The notes beneath the pieces were generated by a model. The model worked only from the letters and a program-made list of their open reading frames with translations, did no database searches and was not told the DNA's origin. From NCBI RefSeq assembly GCF_002214605.1, contig NZ_CP015193.1, positions 1,220,978 through 1,284,977 of the forward strand: a stretch of DNA of 64,000 nucleotides, in the 5' to 3' direction. Shown here piece by piece: positions 8,534-15,557 of this stretch. Every line of letters begins with the position of its first letter. The first letter of the stretch is position 1. A program made the translations under genes and the position numbers. This DNA is from Thermococcus chitonophagus (lineage in GTDB: Archaea > Methanobacteriota_B > Thermococci > Thermococcales > Thermococcaceae).

Positions 8534-9178
8534 TCACCTTGGTTGTTCAGTTGATTGCTGTGATACGTAGAATGCTAGTTTGAAGGAGTCAGTTGCAGTT
8601 GCAGAGTACTCTAGGTTGATATCAATTTGCCAAGCTGTCCCATTATTCATTGTTATGGGGGTTGTACCATAGATTATGCTCCCAGTCTTTACATCAATCT
8701 TCGCTATGAGTGTGCCATCAGAAGCATTGTAAATCATTACATATCCTGAGATCGCTGAAGTTGAACCCAGGGTAGATACCACTTTTGGCCAAACATAAAC
8801 AGTCTGCCCTCCAAGGTTTCCAAATCCAACAACATCCTTTATATACCAAGTTCCAACTGTTATCGGAACTGTTATCGTTACCGAATCATAAAGTGTATCT
8901 CCACCAGCAGTAGTACATACTGCACTACCTTTAGTAACTGAAATTGTGTTAGTCCCATAAGTCTGGGCATTTGCGTTTGTTCCTGCAGAGGGTAGATTGG
9001 GGGCATCACCAGCTGTGAAAAATCCCACACAAGATACCCCCGACGTTGAAGTTCCAACGTTTATCGTTGTGGTCATTCCTCTATAAACGAATACTGCTGC
9101 ACTGACAAGTGCTATTACTGAAACAAATGTAAATATAATGACAACATATACCTTTTTCTTTAACTCATGTTTGGACAT
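8534..9178 (-). CDS. Candidate TasA/AbpA-like filament subunit
   Basis: A 214-residue protein with Lys-rich start, one hydrophobic segment (residues 9-32) ending in a possible type I signal peptidase site, then about 180 residues of beta-strands rich in Thr, Ser, Gly and Ala with three cysteines (in VSCVG and AVCTTAGG). The architecture resembles the archaeal bundling-pilus subunits and bacterial TasA/camelysin proteins, whose mature N-terminal strand completes the neighbouring subunit. This is an architectural match, not a sequence-level proof. GGGGTGG lies 8 bases upstream of the ATG. It is the first gene of a four-gene operon, as expected for the most abundant product. Alternative: another short secreted protein. 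Confidence 0.65.
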   Translation of the reverse strand: MSKHELKKKVYVVIIFTFVSVIALVSAAVFVYRGMTTTINVGTSTSGVSCVGFFTAGDAPNLPSAGTNANAQTYGTNTISVTKGSAVCTTAGGDTLYDSVTITVPITVGTWYIKDVVGFGNLGGQTVYVWPKVVSTLGSTSAISGYVMIYNASDGTLIAKIDVKTGSIIYGTTPITMNNGTAWQIDINLEYSATATDSFKLAFYVSQQSTEQPR

Positions 9179-9501
9179 GTTAATACCACCCCATCAATGT
9201 GAGTATTATCCAAATATTTGCTATACCTGCTACATATCCTGCAATATCAATAATATTAAGGCTGAACATTATATAAGGATTATGAACGAAAGATTGAATT
9301 CTAATCAATATTTTATACAGGAGATTACATAGACATTTATAGACCACCTTGATCTAAAACACCATATCAAGGAATTGCTTTATATAACATAACATATAGT
9401 CACTACTTCATCTTAAAAAATTTGCAAAATGTAGGTATATGAAAACCCCTCATAAAATCTAAAAACTAGTCCGAGAGTAGAACAATTGGCAAATTCGAAA
9501 T
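9179..9501. promoter_or_regulatory. AT-rich intergenic region with promoter of the surface operon
   Basis: This 323-bp gap lies between the surface operon and the RNA methyltransferase gene, both on the minus strand. On the minus strand CTTATATAATG near 9262-9273 fits a TATA box for the gene starting at 9178 with a leader of about 60 bases. A second symmetric box, TTTATATAA, lies at 9379-9387. No open frame here looks coding, and no tRNA or guide RNA pattern was found. Confidence 0.5.
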
Positions 9502-10737
9502 TTAGCTTTTAAGAAGTTTTATTACGGCCTCAACGTGTGGTGTATGCGGGAACATGTCAACTAGCATAACCTCTCTAATTTTGTATGCTCTAGCAAGATA
9601 ATTTTGATAATCAAGAACGAACTTCTTAGGATTGCAAGATACATAAATTAGTATTTCAGGACCCTCTCTTACTATTTTCTCTGCAAAATATCCAAGACCT
9701 TTCCGAGGTGGATCAACTATTATGGTATCATAACCAGACAAATTTTCATTCTCTGCATTTTGAACCTTAAACTCCACTTCAAGTGAGTTAAATTCAGCGC
9801 TCTTTCTTGCCGCAGAAACTGAAAACTCATTAATCTCAACTCCCCTAACTTTAAAACCCTCACTCGCTAAGTACAGAGAGAAAGTTCCTATGCCGGAGTA
9901 CAAGTCTAGAACTTTCTCTCCCTCAACATAGTCCCTAACCACCTTTAGAAGGTGTGACAGGGCATAGCTATTAGTCTGGAAGAAGGAAGAGGGATGAATA
10001 AAATAGTATATCCCCTCAATAAGCTCCTTGATGAACTCCTCACCATGAATACGGATCGGAACTCCCCTGGGGTCATCTCTCTTGTCCCTTTTAACGCTCC
10101 AATATATTGAGTCTACGAAGTCAAATGCCTCTACAAGGATTTTCTTTACCCTTTCGGTTGGCTCAAGGTGAGCTACCACATTGACCATTACCTCTCCAGT
10201 GAACTTCATCTCTCTTATCTGAACGTAATGCACTTCCCCTTCTTTCCAGTTCCACGGCCTAAGCTTGGATTCTCTGAGGAACTCCTTTATCGCCTCCACA
10301 TAAATAGGAAAGTCCTTGGAGAAGACGGGGCACTCCCTTAGGGGAACGACGGTCTTCGGCCTCGCGAACTCCTTCATGCCAACCCCGTTAACGGTAACTA
10401 TAAGGTTCGTGATATTCCTGAAGCCGTATATCCTGGGGGAAGGCTTTATCTCCGCGTTGATTCCAGTTATTCTCTCGAAGAGCTCAGCTTTGAGCCTTAG
10501 TTGCTCCCTATATTTCAACCCCTGCCACAGGCAACCACCGCACCTTCCAAAGTGCATGCATTTGGGTCTTCCCCTAAGAGAAGAAGATTTAAGAAGTGTA
10601 AACTCTCCAATTTCTTTTCCGAACCTTCTTCTAGTTTTCACAACTTCCACTACGTCCCCAGGATACGCAAATGGCAACAGTATACCTTCAAGCATGCCAA
10701 GACCATCCTCACTAACATCCCTAACTTCGCCCCTCAT
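9502..10737 (-). CDS. TrmA/RumA-family RNA (uracil-5-)-methyltransferase
   Basis: SAM-dependent enzyme that makes 5-methyluridine in tRNA or rRNA; Pyrococcus has two such paralogues and I cannot say which this is. From the chosen start (MRGEVRDVSEDG, 10737) it has 411 residues: a TRAM RNA-binding domain (1-55), a [4Fe-4S] cluster site CMHFGRCGGC (about 60-69) with a fourth cysteine in RECPVF, and a Rossmann methyltransferase domain with LDLYSGIGTFS, DPPRKGL, the catalytic cysteine in YVSCNP and the base in PHVEAV. A start at 10803 would add a 22-residue extension without homology to the family as I remember it. It lies 14 or more bases after dph6 on the same strand. Confidence 0.9.
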   Translation of the reverse strand: MRGEVRDVSEDGLGMLEGILLPFAYPGDVVEVVKTRRRFGKEIGEFTLLKSSSLRGRPKCMHFGRCGGCLWQGLKYREQLRLKAELFERITGINAEIKPSPRIYGFRNITNLIVTVNGVGMKEFARPKTVVPLRECPVFSKDFPIYVEAIKEFLRESKLRPWNWKEGEVHYVQIREMKFTGEVMVNVVAHLEPTERVKKILVEAFDFVDSIYWSVKRDKRDDPRGVPIRIHGEEFIKELIEGIYYFIHPSSFFQTNSYALSHLLKVVRDYVEGEKVLDLYSGIGTFSLYLASEGFKVRGVEINEFSVSAARKSAEFNSLEVEFKVQNAENENLSGYDTIIVDPPRKGLGYFAEKIVREGPEILIYVSCNPKKFVLDYQNYLARAYKIREVMLVDMFPHTPHVEAVIKLLKS

Positions 10738-10817
10738 CGTTCCTTGGGATCTACTACTGGATAAATATTCATTATCCTTAACAAACATGAAACTCAAACC
10801 CAAGGGTAGTTCTTTGG

Positions 10818-11507
10818 CTACTTAGGCTCGAGGTGGGCTTTCTTTATCAGTAGTTTTCCAGAGAGACCTTCCCAAATTCTCTCGGCTTCATCAACTACTA
10901 TTCTGTACTTAAATAAGGGCATGTCAAGAACGAAGGTCTCAAACTCTCCACCCTCCCCCGCCACATGAATGTTGTACTTATCTCTTAATTTCGCGAGCTC
11001 ATCTATAATGGCATCATCCACTACTCTCCCAAGCCATTCCTGGGTTAGGCCGTAAGCAGAAACCCCAACGAATATGAACTTGAAGCCAATCCTAACAAGC
11101 TCCCTCATGTATTCCTCAGGATCTCTACCCCATGCTGGAGCGTAGACCTTAAGCCCGAGTTCCTTGGCTATCCTCTCTATCCTCTCCCTCTGGTACCTGC
11201 TTGCCAAAGCCCCAGCAACAATTCCTTCAATCTTGAGACCTTCAAGGACTCTCTTTAGATCCTCAACTTCCTTCTCCTTTTCTCCTGTGGTGAATCCCTT
11301 CACGAGGGGTATTCCAAGGGCCTTGGCTTGCAGGTCTGTGAGGTTTATGTTTGGGGTGTGGTACATGTAGCTTTCCTCGTTCTCGCTCACCATTGAAACC
11401 AAGAACCTGACGTTTAATCCATTTTTGACGGCCCAGTACAAAGCGTAGTTAGAATCCTTGCCGCCAGAATAGAGGACGGCAACAGGGACATCAGCTAAGC
11501 CCACCAT
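10818..11507 (-). CDS. dph6: Diphthine-ammonia ligase Dph6 (ATP-PPase fold)
   Basis: Last enzyme of diphthamide synthesis on elongation factor 2: ATP-dependent amidation of diphthine. The 229-residue length and sequence closely match the Pyrococcus proteins of known structure (P. furiosus PF0828, P. horikoshii PH1257, from memory). The PP-loop is YSGGKDS (residues 13-19); the conserved [13 protein letters not shown] block, characteristic of Dph6 (DUF71), lies near residues 182-194. The first codons overlap a predicted C/D box guide RNA on the same strand, and the ribosome site is weak. The gene follows the zinc-finger gene by 47 bp, so the three may share a transcript. Confidence 0.93.
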   Translation of the reverse strand: MVGLADVPVAVLYSGGKDSNYALYWAVKNGLNVRFLVSMVSENEESYMYHTPNINLTDLQAKALGIPLVKGFTTGEKEKEVEDLKRVLEGLKIEGIVAGALASRYQRERIERIAKELGLKVYAPAWGRDPEEYMRELVRIGFKFIFVGVSAYGLTQEWLGRVVDDAIIDELAKLRDKYNIHVAGEGGEFETFVLDMPLFKYRIVVDEAERIWEGLSGKLLIKKAHLEPK

Positions 11508-11545
11508 TCATCATCCCATCAGGGTCCTGGCTGTTTCATCATCAA
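11488..11545 (-). ncRNA. C/D box guide sRNA overlapping the dph6 start
   Basis: Read on the minus strand: box C ATGATGA (11542-11536), a 13-nt guide AACAGCCAGGACC, box D' CTGA, a 4-nt spacer TGGG, box C' ATGATGA, a 13-nt guide ATGGTGGGCTTAG, and box D CTGA (11494-11491). All four boxes are perfect and the spacings fit the archaeal norm (guides about 12, D'-C' spacer 3-5). Box C' abuts the dph6 ATG and the second guide and box D lie inside its first six codons. By the N+5 rule the second guide would direct methylation of the G in CTAAG-CCCACC and the first of the second C in GGTCC-TGG; targets were not searched. Confidence 0.8.
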
Positions 11546-11554
11546 AAATTAAAA

Positions 11555-11749
11555 TCACTGAGAGAGCTTGGCGTACTTCTTCTTGAGCCTCTTCCCCTTT
11601 GGCTTGCCCCTGCCGAAGAGCCAGCCGTGAGCCTTGTTAACGTGCTTTATGTAGTCCTTCCTCCTCTTGAACACCATCCCGCACCTTGGGCACCTGAGGA
11701 ACTCCTCGCCGTCCCTATCCTTAACAATGATCGCCTTGAGCCTCACCAT
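11555..11749 (-). CDS. Small C2H2-type zinc-finger protein
   Basis: A 64-residue basic protein starting at ATG 11749 (MVRLKAIIV); upstream in-frame codons run into the promoter and are not used. A single zinc finger is visible: CPRC at residues 20-23, then HVNKAH (37-42), giving a C-x2-C-x13-H-x4-H arrangement. The remainder is Lys/Arg-rich ([14 protein letters not shown]), consistent with nucleic-acid binding. The family is conserved in Thermococcales but its role is not known to me. A TATA element at 11783-11793 serves it and, in the opposite direction, the gene at 11835. The C/D guide RNA begins right after its stop codon. Confidence 0.85.
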   Translation of the reverse strand: MVRLKAIIVKDRDGEEFLRCPRCGMVFKRRKDYIKHVNKAHGWLFGRGKPKGKRLKKKYAKLSQ

Positions 11750-11781
11750 TATTAACCCCCCGCATGCTTGAGTTGGTGAGT

Positions 11782-11793
11782 TGCTTATAAATT
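11782..11793. promoter_or_regulatory. Bidirectional TATA element
   Basis: CTTATAAATTTT sits 34 bases upstream of the zinc-finger ATG (minus strand, read as AAAATTTATAAG) and about 43 bases upstream of the metallo-hydrolase ATG on the plus strand. One symmetric AT box could therefore drive both divergent genes, or each strand uses a slightly shifted box. Confidence 0.5.
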
Positions 11794-11834
11794 TTCTCCT
11801 CAAGCTTAAAAGTTCAAAGGTCCTATATCGCTTC

Positions 11835-12488
11835 ATGAAGCTCGTAGTCCTCAACGACAACGTTCCCTCCAAGGGCTTGAAAAATGATTGGGGATGGAGC
11901 ATCTTAGCCGGGAAAATACTGTTCGATGCCGACACGAATCCTTTAGTTCTGGCGTACAATTCCAAAGTCCTCGGAGTTGAGCTTAAAGGGCTGAAGTTCG
12001 CCGTGCTGAGTCACTGGCACTACGATCACTATGGAGGTTTACCCTACGTTGCGGAGCTGAATCCCGGACTAAAGCTCTATGCTCCCCTTGAAGGGATGCC
12101 AATGGCAATGAGGTGGGGCTTCAATCCAGTTCCGGTTATGAGCCCAGGGGAAATTGATAAGAGGGTTTACACTTCTGGAGCCCTTGATAACTTTGAGCAC
12201 GCAATAGGAATCGAAACGAGTTCGGGCTTAGTAGTTATAGTGGGGTGCAGCCATCCTGGGGTTGATAGGCTGAGTAGAGCAGTCCTCGAAGCTAGCGGTT
12301 ACGAGAGGGCGTATCTAGTTATAGGAGGCTTCCACTCTCCTCCCCTATGGAGGATAGATAACCTAGCAGAGATGACGGAGTTAATTGCTCCAGCCCATTG
12401 CTCTGGGGATATGGCGAAGGAGTACGTAAAGAGGAAGTACAAGGAGAAGTTCGTTAGTGTCAGAACTGGAACAATCATTGAGGTTTAA
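11835..12488 (+). CDS. Metallo-beta-lactamase-fold hydrolase
   Basis: A 217-residue protein from ATG 11835 (MKLVVLND). The zinc-binding motif is HWHYDHYGG (about residues 57-65), with further ligands in IVGCSHPG (about 136), IGGFHSPP (about 167) and APAHCSGD (about 188). The GCSHPG / GGFH / HCSG set is that of COG1237, the family that includes 7,8-dihydropterin-6-methyl-4-(beta-D-ribofuranosyl)aminobenzene-5'-phosphate synthase; another, longer member lies at 20453. The substrate of this copy is not known. Codons upstream of 11835 overlap the promoter and are unlikely to be translated. Confidence 0.85.
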   Translation: MKLVVLNDNVPSKGLKNDWGWSILAGKILFDADTNPLVLAYNSKVLGVELKGLKFAVLSHWHYDHYGGLPYVAELNPGLKLYAPLEGMPMAMRWGFNPVPVMSPGEIDKRVYTSGALDNFEHAIGIETSSGLVVIVGCSHPGVDRLSRAVLEASGYERAYLVIGGFHSPPLWRIDNLAEMTELIAPAHCSGDMAKEYVKRKYKEKFVSVRTGTIIEV

Positions 12489-12496
12489 AAGATAAT

Positions 12497-12540
12497 AACG
12501 GTCAAGAACCGTTTCTGCTACCTGTTATAGTGCAACAGGT
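12497..12540. repeat. Two hairpins at the right end of an IS200/IS605-like relic
   Basis: AACGGT-CAAGA-ACCGTT (12497-12513) is a 6-bp stem with a 5-base loop, and ACCTGTT-ATAGTGC-AACAGGT (12520-12540) is a 7-bp stem with a 7-base loop. The second contains the stop codon of the TnpB-like fragment that reads leftward into it. Subterminal hairpins overlapping the end of tnpB are typical of IS200/IS605 right ends and of the guide (omega) RNA transcribed there. No complete element or intact left end was found. Confidence 0.5.
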
Positions 12541-12629
12541 GTGGTTGGCCTCGTACTCCCATCCACATTGGGGTTATTGGCCACCTCAGACGGGAAGTCA
12601 TTAGCTTTAAGGCCGAATGTAAACGGCCC
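12525..12629 (-). pseudogene. TnpB C-terminal relic (IS200/IS605-like)
   Basis: About 34 codons on the minus strand read GPFTFGLKANDF, then PSEVANNPNVDGSTRPTTPVAL and a stop; the wording resembles the variable C-terminal tails of archaeal TnpB/OrfB proteins as I remember them. Upstream in the same frame a stop appears within a few codons, and no RuvC or zinc-finger region is present, so nearly all of the gene is gone. The fragment sits between two genes of the metal cluster and ends inside the hairpin at 12520-12540. The assignment rests on memory and on the hairpins and needs a search. Confidence 0.45.
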
Positions 12630-12693
12630 ACAAAACAAAACCTACGACCACAAAAACAAATAAAAATACCAACCAGAATCAGAGAACAGCCTG

Positions 12694-13095
12694 CTACATG
12701 TTCCTTTGAATGCCCTTCTTTTCCTGAACCTGTTTCCACAGCTCATCAAAGTTCTCAATAACCCTCTGAAGTGCAACCTTTAGGTCCCTAGTCCTCGTAA
12801 AGAAAGCCACTTTATCGCTCTGATCCCTTATCCTCAGGAAGTTGGGACCCATTCTGAATGCTGCCAAAACATCTACATCTCTAAGCTGTTCAATTATAGC
12901 CCTAAACTTCCTGGGGTCTCCATGGCCCTCATCTTCTTCCTCCATCTCCTTCGCTTTGTTCGTCCTCTTTTCCAGCAACCTATAGCTACCGTCCTCACAG
13001 ATCTCGTAGATCGCAAAGAAGTTTGAGTCTCCATAGTGAGCGTCTATGAGCTTTTCATCGTCCTCCATTCCGAACGCAACTTTTAGGCATCTCAT
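12694..13095 (-). CDS. NifX/NifB-like dinitrogenase iron-molybdenum cofactor family protein
   Basis: A 133-residue protein with start ATG 13095 (MRCLKVAFG) preceded by GGTGGTGC. It belongs by eye to the small FeMo-cofactor-binding superfamily (RNase H-like fold): an N-terminal beta strand, a GDSNFFAIYEI strand replacing the usual HFG..F.I motif, a charged loop KAKEMEEEDEGHGD, and LRDVDVLAAFRMGPNF corresponding to the DVV...G.G.. segment. Unlike its relatives at 15558 and 19672 it has no Gly/Arg tail. Thermococcales lack nitrogenase here, so the role is more likely iron or molybdenum/tungsten handling. Its promoter carries the TTAGG box at 13111-13124 and is divergent from the permease genes. 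Confidence 0.75.
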   Translation of the reverse strand: MRCLKVAFGMEDDEKLIDAHYGDSNFFAIYEICEDGSYRLLEKRTNKAKEMEEEDEGHGDPRKFRAIIEQLRDVDVLAAFRMGPNFLRIRDQSDKVAFFTRTRDLKVALQRVIENFDELWKQVQEKKGIQRNM

Positions 13096-13110
13096 TTGCA
13101 CCACCGAAAA

Positions 13111-13124
13111 TTAGGTCAGCCTAA
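13111..13124. promoter_or_regulatory. DtxR-like palindromic operator between divergent genes
   Basis: TTAGGTCAGCCTAA (minus strand TTAGGCTGACCTAA) is an inverted repeat with TTAGG/CCTAA arms. On the minus strand it lies just downstream of the TATA box ATTTTTAAATG (13126-13137) and upstream of the NifX-like gene's ribosome site, a position suited to repression. Near-identical boxes occur at 15500-15513 and 19638-19651. The arms match the classical DtxR/IdeR consensus TTAGGTTAGSCTAACCTAA. Confidence 0.65.
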
Positions 13125-13195
13125 CATTTAAAAATCCTTCCTAGGCTTACAAGTGATTTTTTATACATACGATTTTCATGTTTCTGGGGGATCGC

Positions 13196-13678
13196 ATGAA
13201 TACAACGACACTCTTCATAAATGCCCTCGCCGTTATCTGCCTGATTCTCGGTCTTAGAAAGGACAGGGAAAAGACAAAGCATGCACTAAAAATCGCAGTT
13301 ATGTCGTTCATCAAGATTCTGCCGACGATGCTGGCAATAATCCTCATTATAGGCTTAATGTCCGGATTCGTGCCCCCAAAGACAATCTCCAAAATAGTGG
13401 GGCAAGAAGCAGGATTTAAGGGCATTTTGATAGTGGGAGCACTTGGTGCGGTACTCCACATCCCCTCGCTAATAGCCTTTCCACTCGCGGCCTCTCTGCT
13501 TGAGAAGGGAGCCTCAGTGACGTCAGTCGCGGTCTTCATAACCACACTGACGATGATAGGCTTCGTTACCCTGCCCCTCGAGATAAGGATTCTGGGGAAG
13601 AAGTTCGCAGTACTCAGGAACGTGCTGAGCTTCATCATGGCTTTGATAATAGGCATCTTGGTGGGGGTGATACTGTGA
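13196..13678 (+). CDS. Permease half-protein A (DUF318/UPF0718-like)
   Basis: A 160-residue protein from ATG 13196 (MNTTTLFINA; GGGGGAT seven bases upstream; TATA TTTTTTATAC near 13152). It has about five hydrophobic helices. The block FKGILIVGALGAVLHIPSLIAFPLAASLLEKGA (positions about 79-111) is the family signature and recurs in the next gene, so the two genes look like the two homologous halves of one predicted permease (COG0701-like). The last codons overlap the start of the partner by 4 bp, implying coupled translation and a heterodimer. The substrate is unknown; the shared promoter region with a metal-type operator suggests a metal or metalloid, by inference. Confidence 0.75.
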   Translation: MNTTTLFINALAVICLILGLRKDREKTKHALKIAVMSFIKILPTMLAIILIIGLMSGFVPPKTISKIVGQEAGFKGILIVGALGAVLHIPSLIAFPLAASLLEKGASVTSVAVFITTLTMIGFVTLPLEIRILGKKFAVLRNVLSFIMALIIGILVGVIL

Positions 13679-14223
13679 GGCCGAACGGTACCCCAGGAAA
13701 GGCAATGAAGAACCAGAAAAAGGCGTTCCTGCGTGATATAATTTTCCTTGGGGTTGTGGCGCTGATAACGGCCATTCTGCTAATGATGCACCCGGAAAAG
13801 AGAGCTCCTGTTTTCTCTGCATCAGAGAACTTCCTCGTAGAGATGCTCCTCATAATGCCAGCCGTAATGATACTTATGGGTCTCTTCTCGGTATTCGTTC
13901 CAGACGAGCTGATAGTCAAGTACCTCGGGAGGAGTTCAGGGTTTAAGGGCATGCTCTTGGCGATACTAATTGGAGCTTTCCCCACGGGCCCGCTCTACGT
14001 GGCGTTTCCGATAGCTGCCTCACTGCTGAAGAAAGGCGCCCGAGTTGCCAGTGTCGTTGCATTCCTCTCGGCCTGGGCCTGCATAAAGATTCCACAGGAA
14101 CTAGTGGAGCTCCAGTTTCTAGGTGCAAAGTTCATGTTGGCAAGGCTAAGCCTAACGGTGGTTTTCGTCATGGTTATGGGACTAATTATCGAGCAGATCC
14201 TGGGGAGGAGGTCTGGTAAGTAG
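13675..14223 (+). CDS. Permease half-protein B (DUF318/UPF0718-like)
   Basis: A 182-residue membrane protein, GTG start 13675 inside the stop of its partner (GTGA), with GGTGGGGGTGAT just upstream; ATG 13705 is the alternative. It has five to six hydrophobic segments. FKGMLLAILIGAFPTGPLYVAFPIAASLLKKGA mirrors the block in the preceding protein, with GPLY in place of HIPS, which supports an internal duplication split into two genes. A Cys in SAWACIKIP is conserved in the equivalent helix as a possible metal ligand, although I cannot confirm this. Its 3' end overlaps the convergent ATPase gene by 38 bp. Confidence 0.75.
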   Translation: MRPNGTPGKAMKNQKKAFLRDIIFLGVVALITAILLMMHPEKRAPVFSASENFLVEMLLIMPAVMILMGLFSVFVPDELIVKYLGRSSGFKGMLLAILIGAFPTGPLYVAFPIAASLLKKGARVASVVAFLSAWACIKIPQELVELQFLGAKFMLARLSLTVVFVMVMGLIIEQILGRRSGK

Positions 14224-15445
14224 TAAAACTCAACGCAGTCTTCCAGTCAATGACATCCAAACCCTCAGGCATCCTTGGAAGAGCCCTCCTGTCGGGGACT
14301 ATCAGTACCTTTTTCTTGGCCTCAATTTTTTCAAGTTTGTCTTCGGCCTTCCTAATGTCCCTTTCCCTTATCTTCTCTTTCCACTTAACCTCAGCTACAA
14401 GGTACAGTTTTCTGTTCCTAACCAAAGACACATCAATTTCCAGTTCAGGTTTCTCTATCCTAACGGGCTGGAGGGAATACTCCCTAGCCAGCAACCTCTC
14501 AAAGAACACCTCAACGTACTGAGGCATTCTCTCCTCGAGCAACCTTTTGACGGTCTCTTCAGGAATTTCAGTCTCAAAGAAGCCGTATTTAGCATTGAGG
14601 TAGTACGCGAAATCCACTACTGGTGAAATATGCCTATACTTAAAAGTAGCTCTTCTCTTTCCAAAGATCTTAATCCTCTCTAAGAGGCCCATTTCAATCA
14701 AAGTCTCCAAGTACGGAGTCACTGCACTGTTCGTTTCCTTATTTATGAGGCCTCGTGAATACAGCTCTCTAGCAATTTCCCCAACTCCCGATTTTCCATC
14801 GGCAACTGCCTCTAATATTGCCCAGTACCTCTTAGTTAGCTCCCGTTCCTCCTCTCTAAAGATTTCTCCAACCAAGCTTGGAACGGTCTGTCGAAGAGAA
14901 TCTCCAAATGTAGAGAAAACGTTCTCCCCAAGAGCCTCAATCGCAGGGGCCAGCCATGGTTCCTGGGCTAGAACCGCTAATTCTACAGCTAACTTTCTCT
15001 CAAAGCCTAATCTGTCAATGAAGCTAAGGGCATCCCTAGGATCTATAAGTCCTACCTCTTTAATATAAAAGAGGCCCAAGAGGGGACTGCTGCTCCCTAC
15101 AATCCTCTTGAAGTAGTGTCTAGTGGACGTTATCAAGATTATCCTCCCTTTACCTGAGAGGCCCTGGAGGAGTGAGAAAAATGGTTCCCTCAGCCTATGA
15201 AATTCATCAACTACTATCCTACCCTGGGAAAGAAAATGAGGCAATAGGCGTATAAATTCACTAAAAGAGTATATCTCGTTGCTCTTAAGCTCAATTATTG
15301 AGCCTCCCGTAGTTACGAGGAAGTATTTGAAATAATCCGCCTTTTCCCTCACATAGAATGTTTTTCCCGTTTTCCTCCTCCCATAAAGGAGTAACCACTT
15401 GGCATTCAAAACATTATCAAGATCGCGACGCTCGATAATTACCAT
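14186..15445 (-). CDS. Archaeal AAA-type ATPase with DUF234-like C-terminus
   Basis: A 419-residue ATPase when started at ATG 15445 (MVIIERRDLDN), which has GGTGG eight bases upstream; earlier ATGs at 15481 and 15472 lie in the operator cluster. The Walker A motif is YGRRKTGKT (about 21-29) and Walker B is RIVVDEFHRL (about 77-86). A winged-helix segment follows (VGEIARELYSRGLI), and the C-terminal 110 residues contain EIDVSLV and LVAEVKWKEK, the D/E-x-K strands of the PD-(D/E)XK-like DUF234 domain. Its role is unknown. Its promoter region (15446-15513) is shared with the NifX-like gene at 15558 and is full of TTAGG/GGTTAG elements. Confidence 0.85.
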   Translation of the reverse strand: MVIIERRDLDNVLNAKWLLLYGRRKTGKTFYVREKADYFKYFLVTTGGSIIELKSNEIYSFSEFIRLLPHFLSQGRIVVDEFHRLREPFFSLLQGLSGKGRIILITSTRHYFKRIVGSSSPLLGLFYIKEVGLIDPRDALSFIDRLGFERKLAVELAVLAQEPWLAPAIEALGENVFSTFGDSLRQTVPSLVGEIFREEERELTKRYWAILEAVADGKSGVGEIARELYSRGLINKETNSAVTPYLETLIEMGLLERIKIFGKRRATFKYRHISPVVDFAYYLNAKYGFFETEIPEETVKRLLEERMPQYVEVFFERLLAREYSLQPVRIEKPELEIDVSLVRNRKLYLVAEVKWKEKIRERDIRKAEDKLEKIEAKKKVLIVPDRRALPRMPEGLDVIDWKTALSFTTYQTSSPGSAR

Positions 15446-15448
15446 TAT

Positions 15449-15513
15449 GCTAACCACCATTAGGCTAATCATGGTTAGCATGATATAACCTTTATGGAAT
15501 TAGGCTAACCGAA
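15449..15513. promoter_or_regulatory. Cluster of TTAGGCTAA/GGTTAG elements between divergent genes
   Basis: In 65 bp there are GCTAACC (15449-15455), TTAGGCTAAT (15460-15469), GGTTAGCAT (15473-15481) and TTAGGCTAACCGAA (15500-15513). The last matches 12 of 14 positions of the palindrome TTAGGYTNACCTAA seen at 13111 and 19638. GGTTATATCA (minus strand, 15481-15490) and CTTTATATT (plus strand, 15516-15524) are the likely TATA boxes for the ATPase and the NifX-like gene. Several repressor dimers could bind here. Confidence 0.6.
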
Positions 15514-15557
15514 AACTTTATATTTGTGAGCATATGCACAAAATATTGGTGGTGACC

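Noticed and set aside
9138-9332. Plus-strand 64-residue frame upstream of the surface operon
   Set aside because: It overlaps the operon promoter in antisense and is rich in Tyr, Cys and Ile with no ribosome site.
12518-12739. Minus-strand 73-residue frame covering the TnpB relic
   Set aside because: It uses another reading frame than the TnpB-like tail and its product is Cys/Arg-rich without family features.
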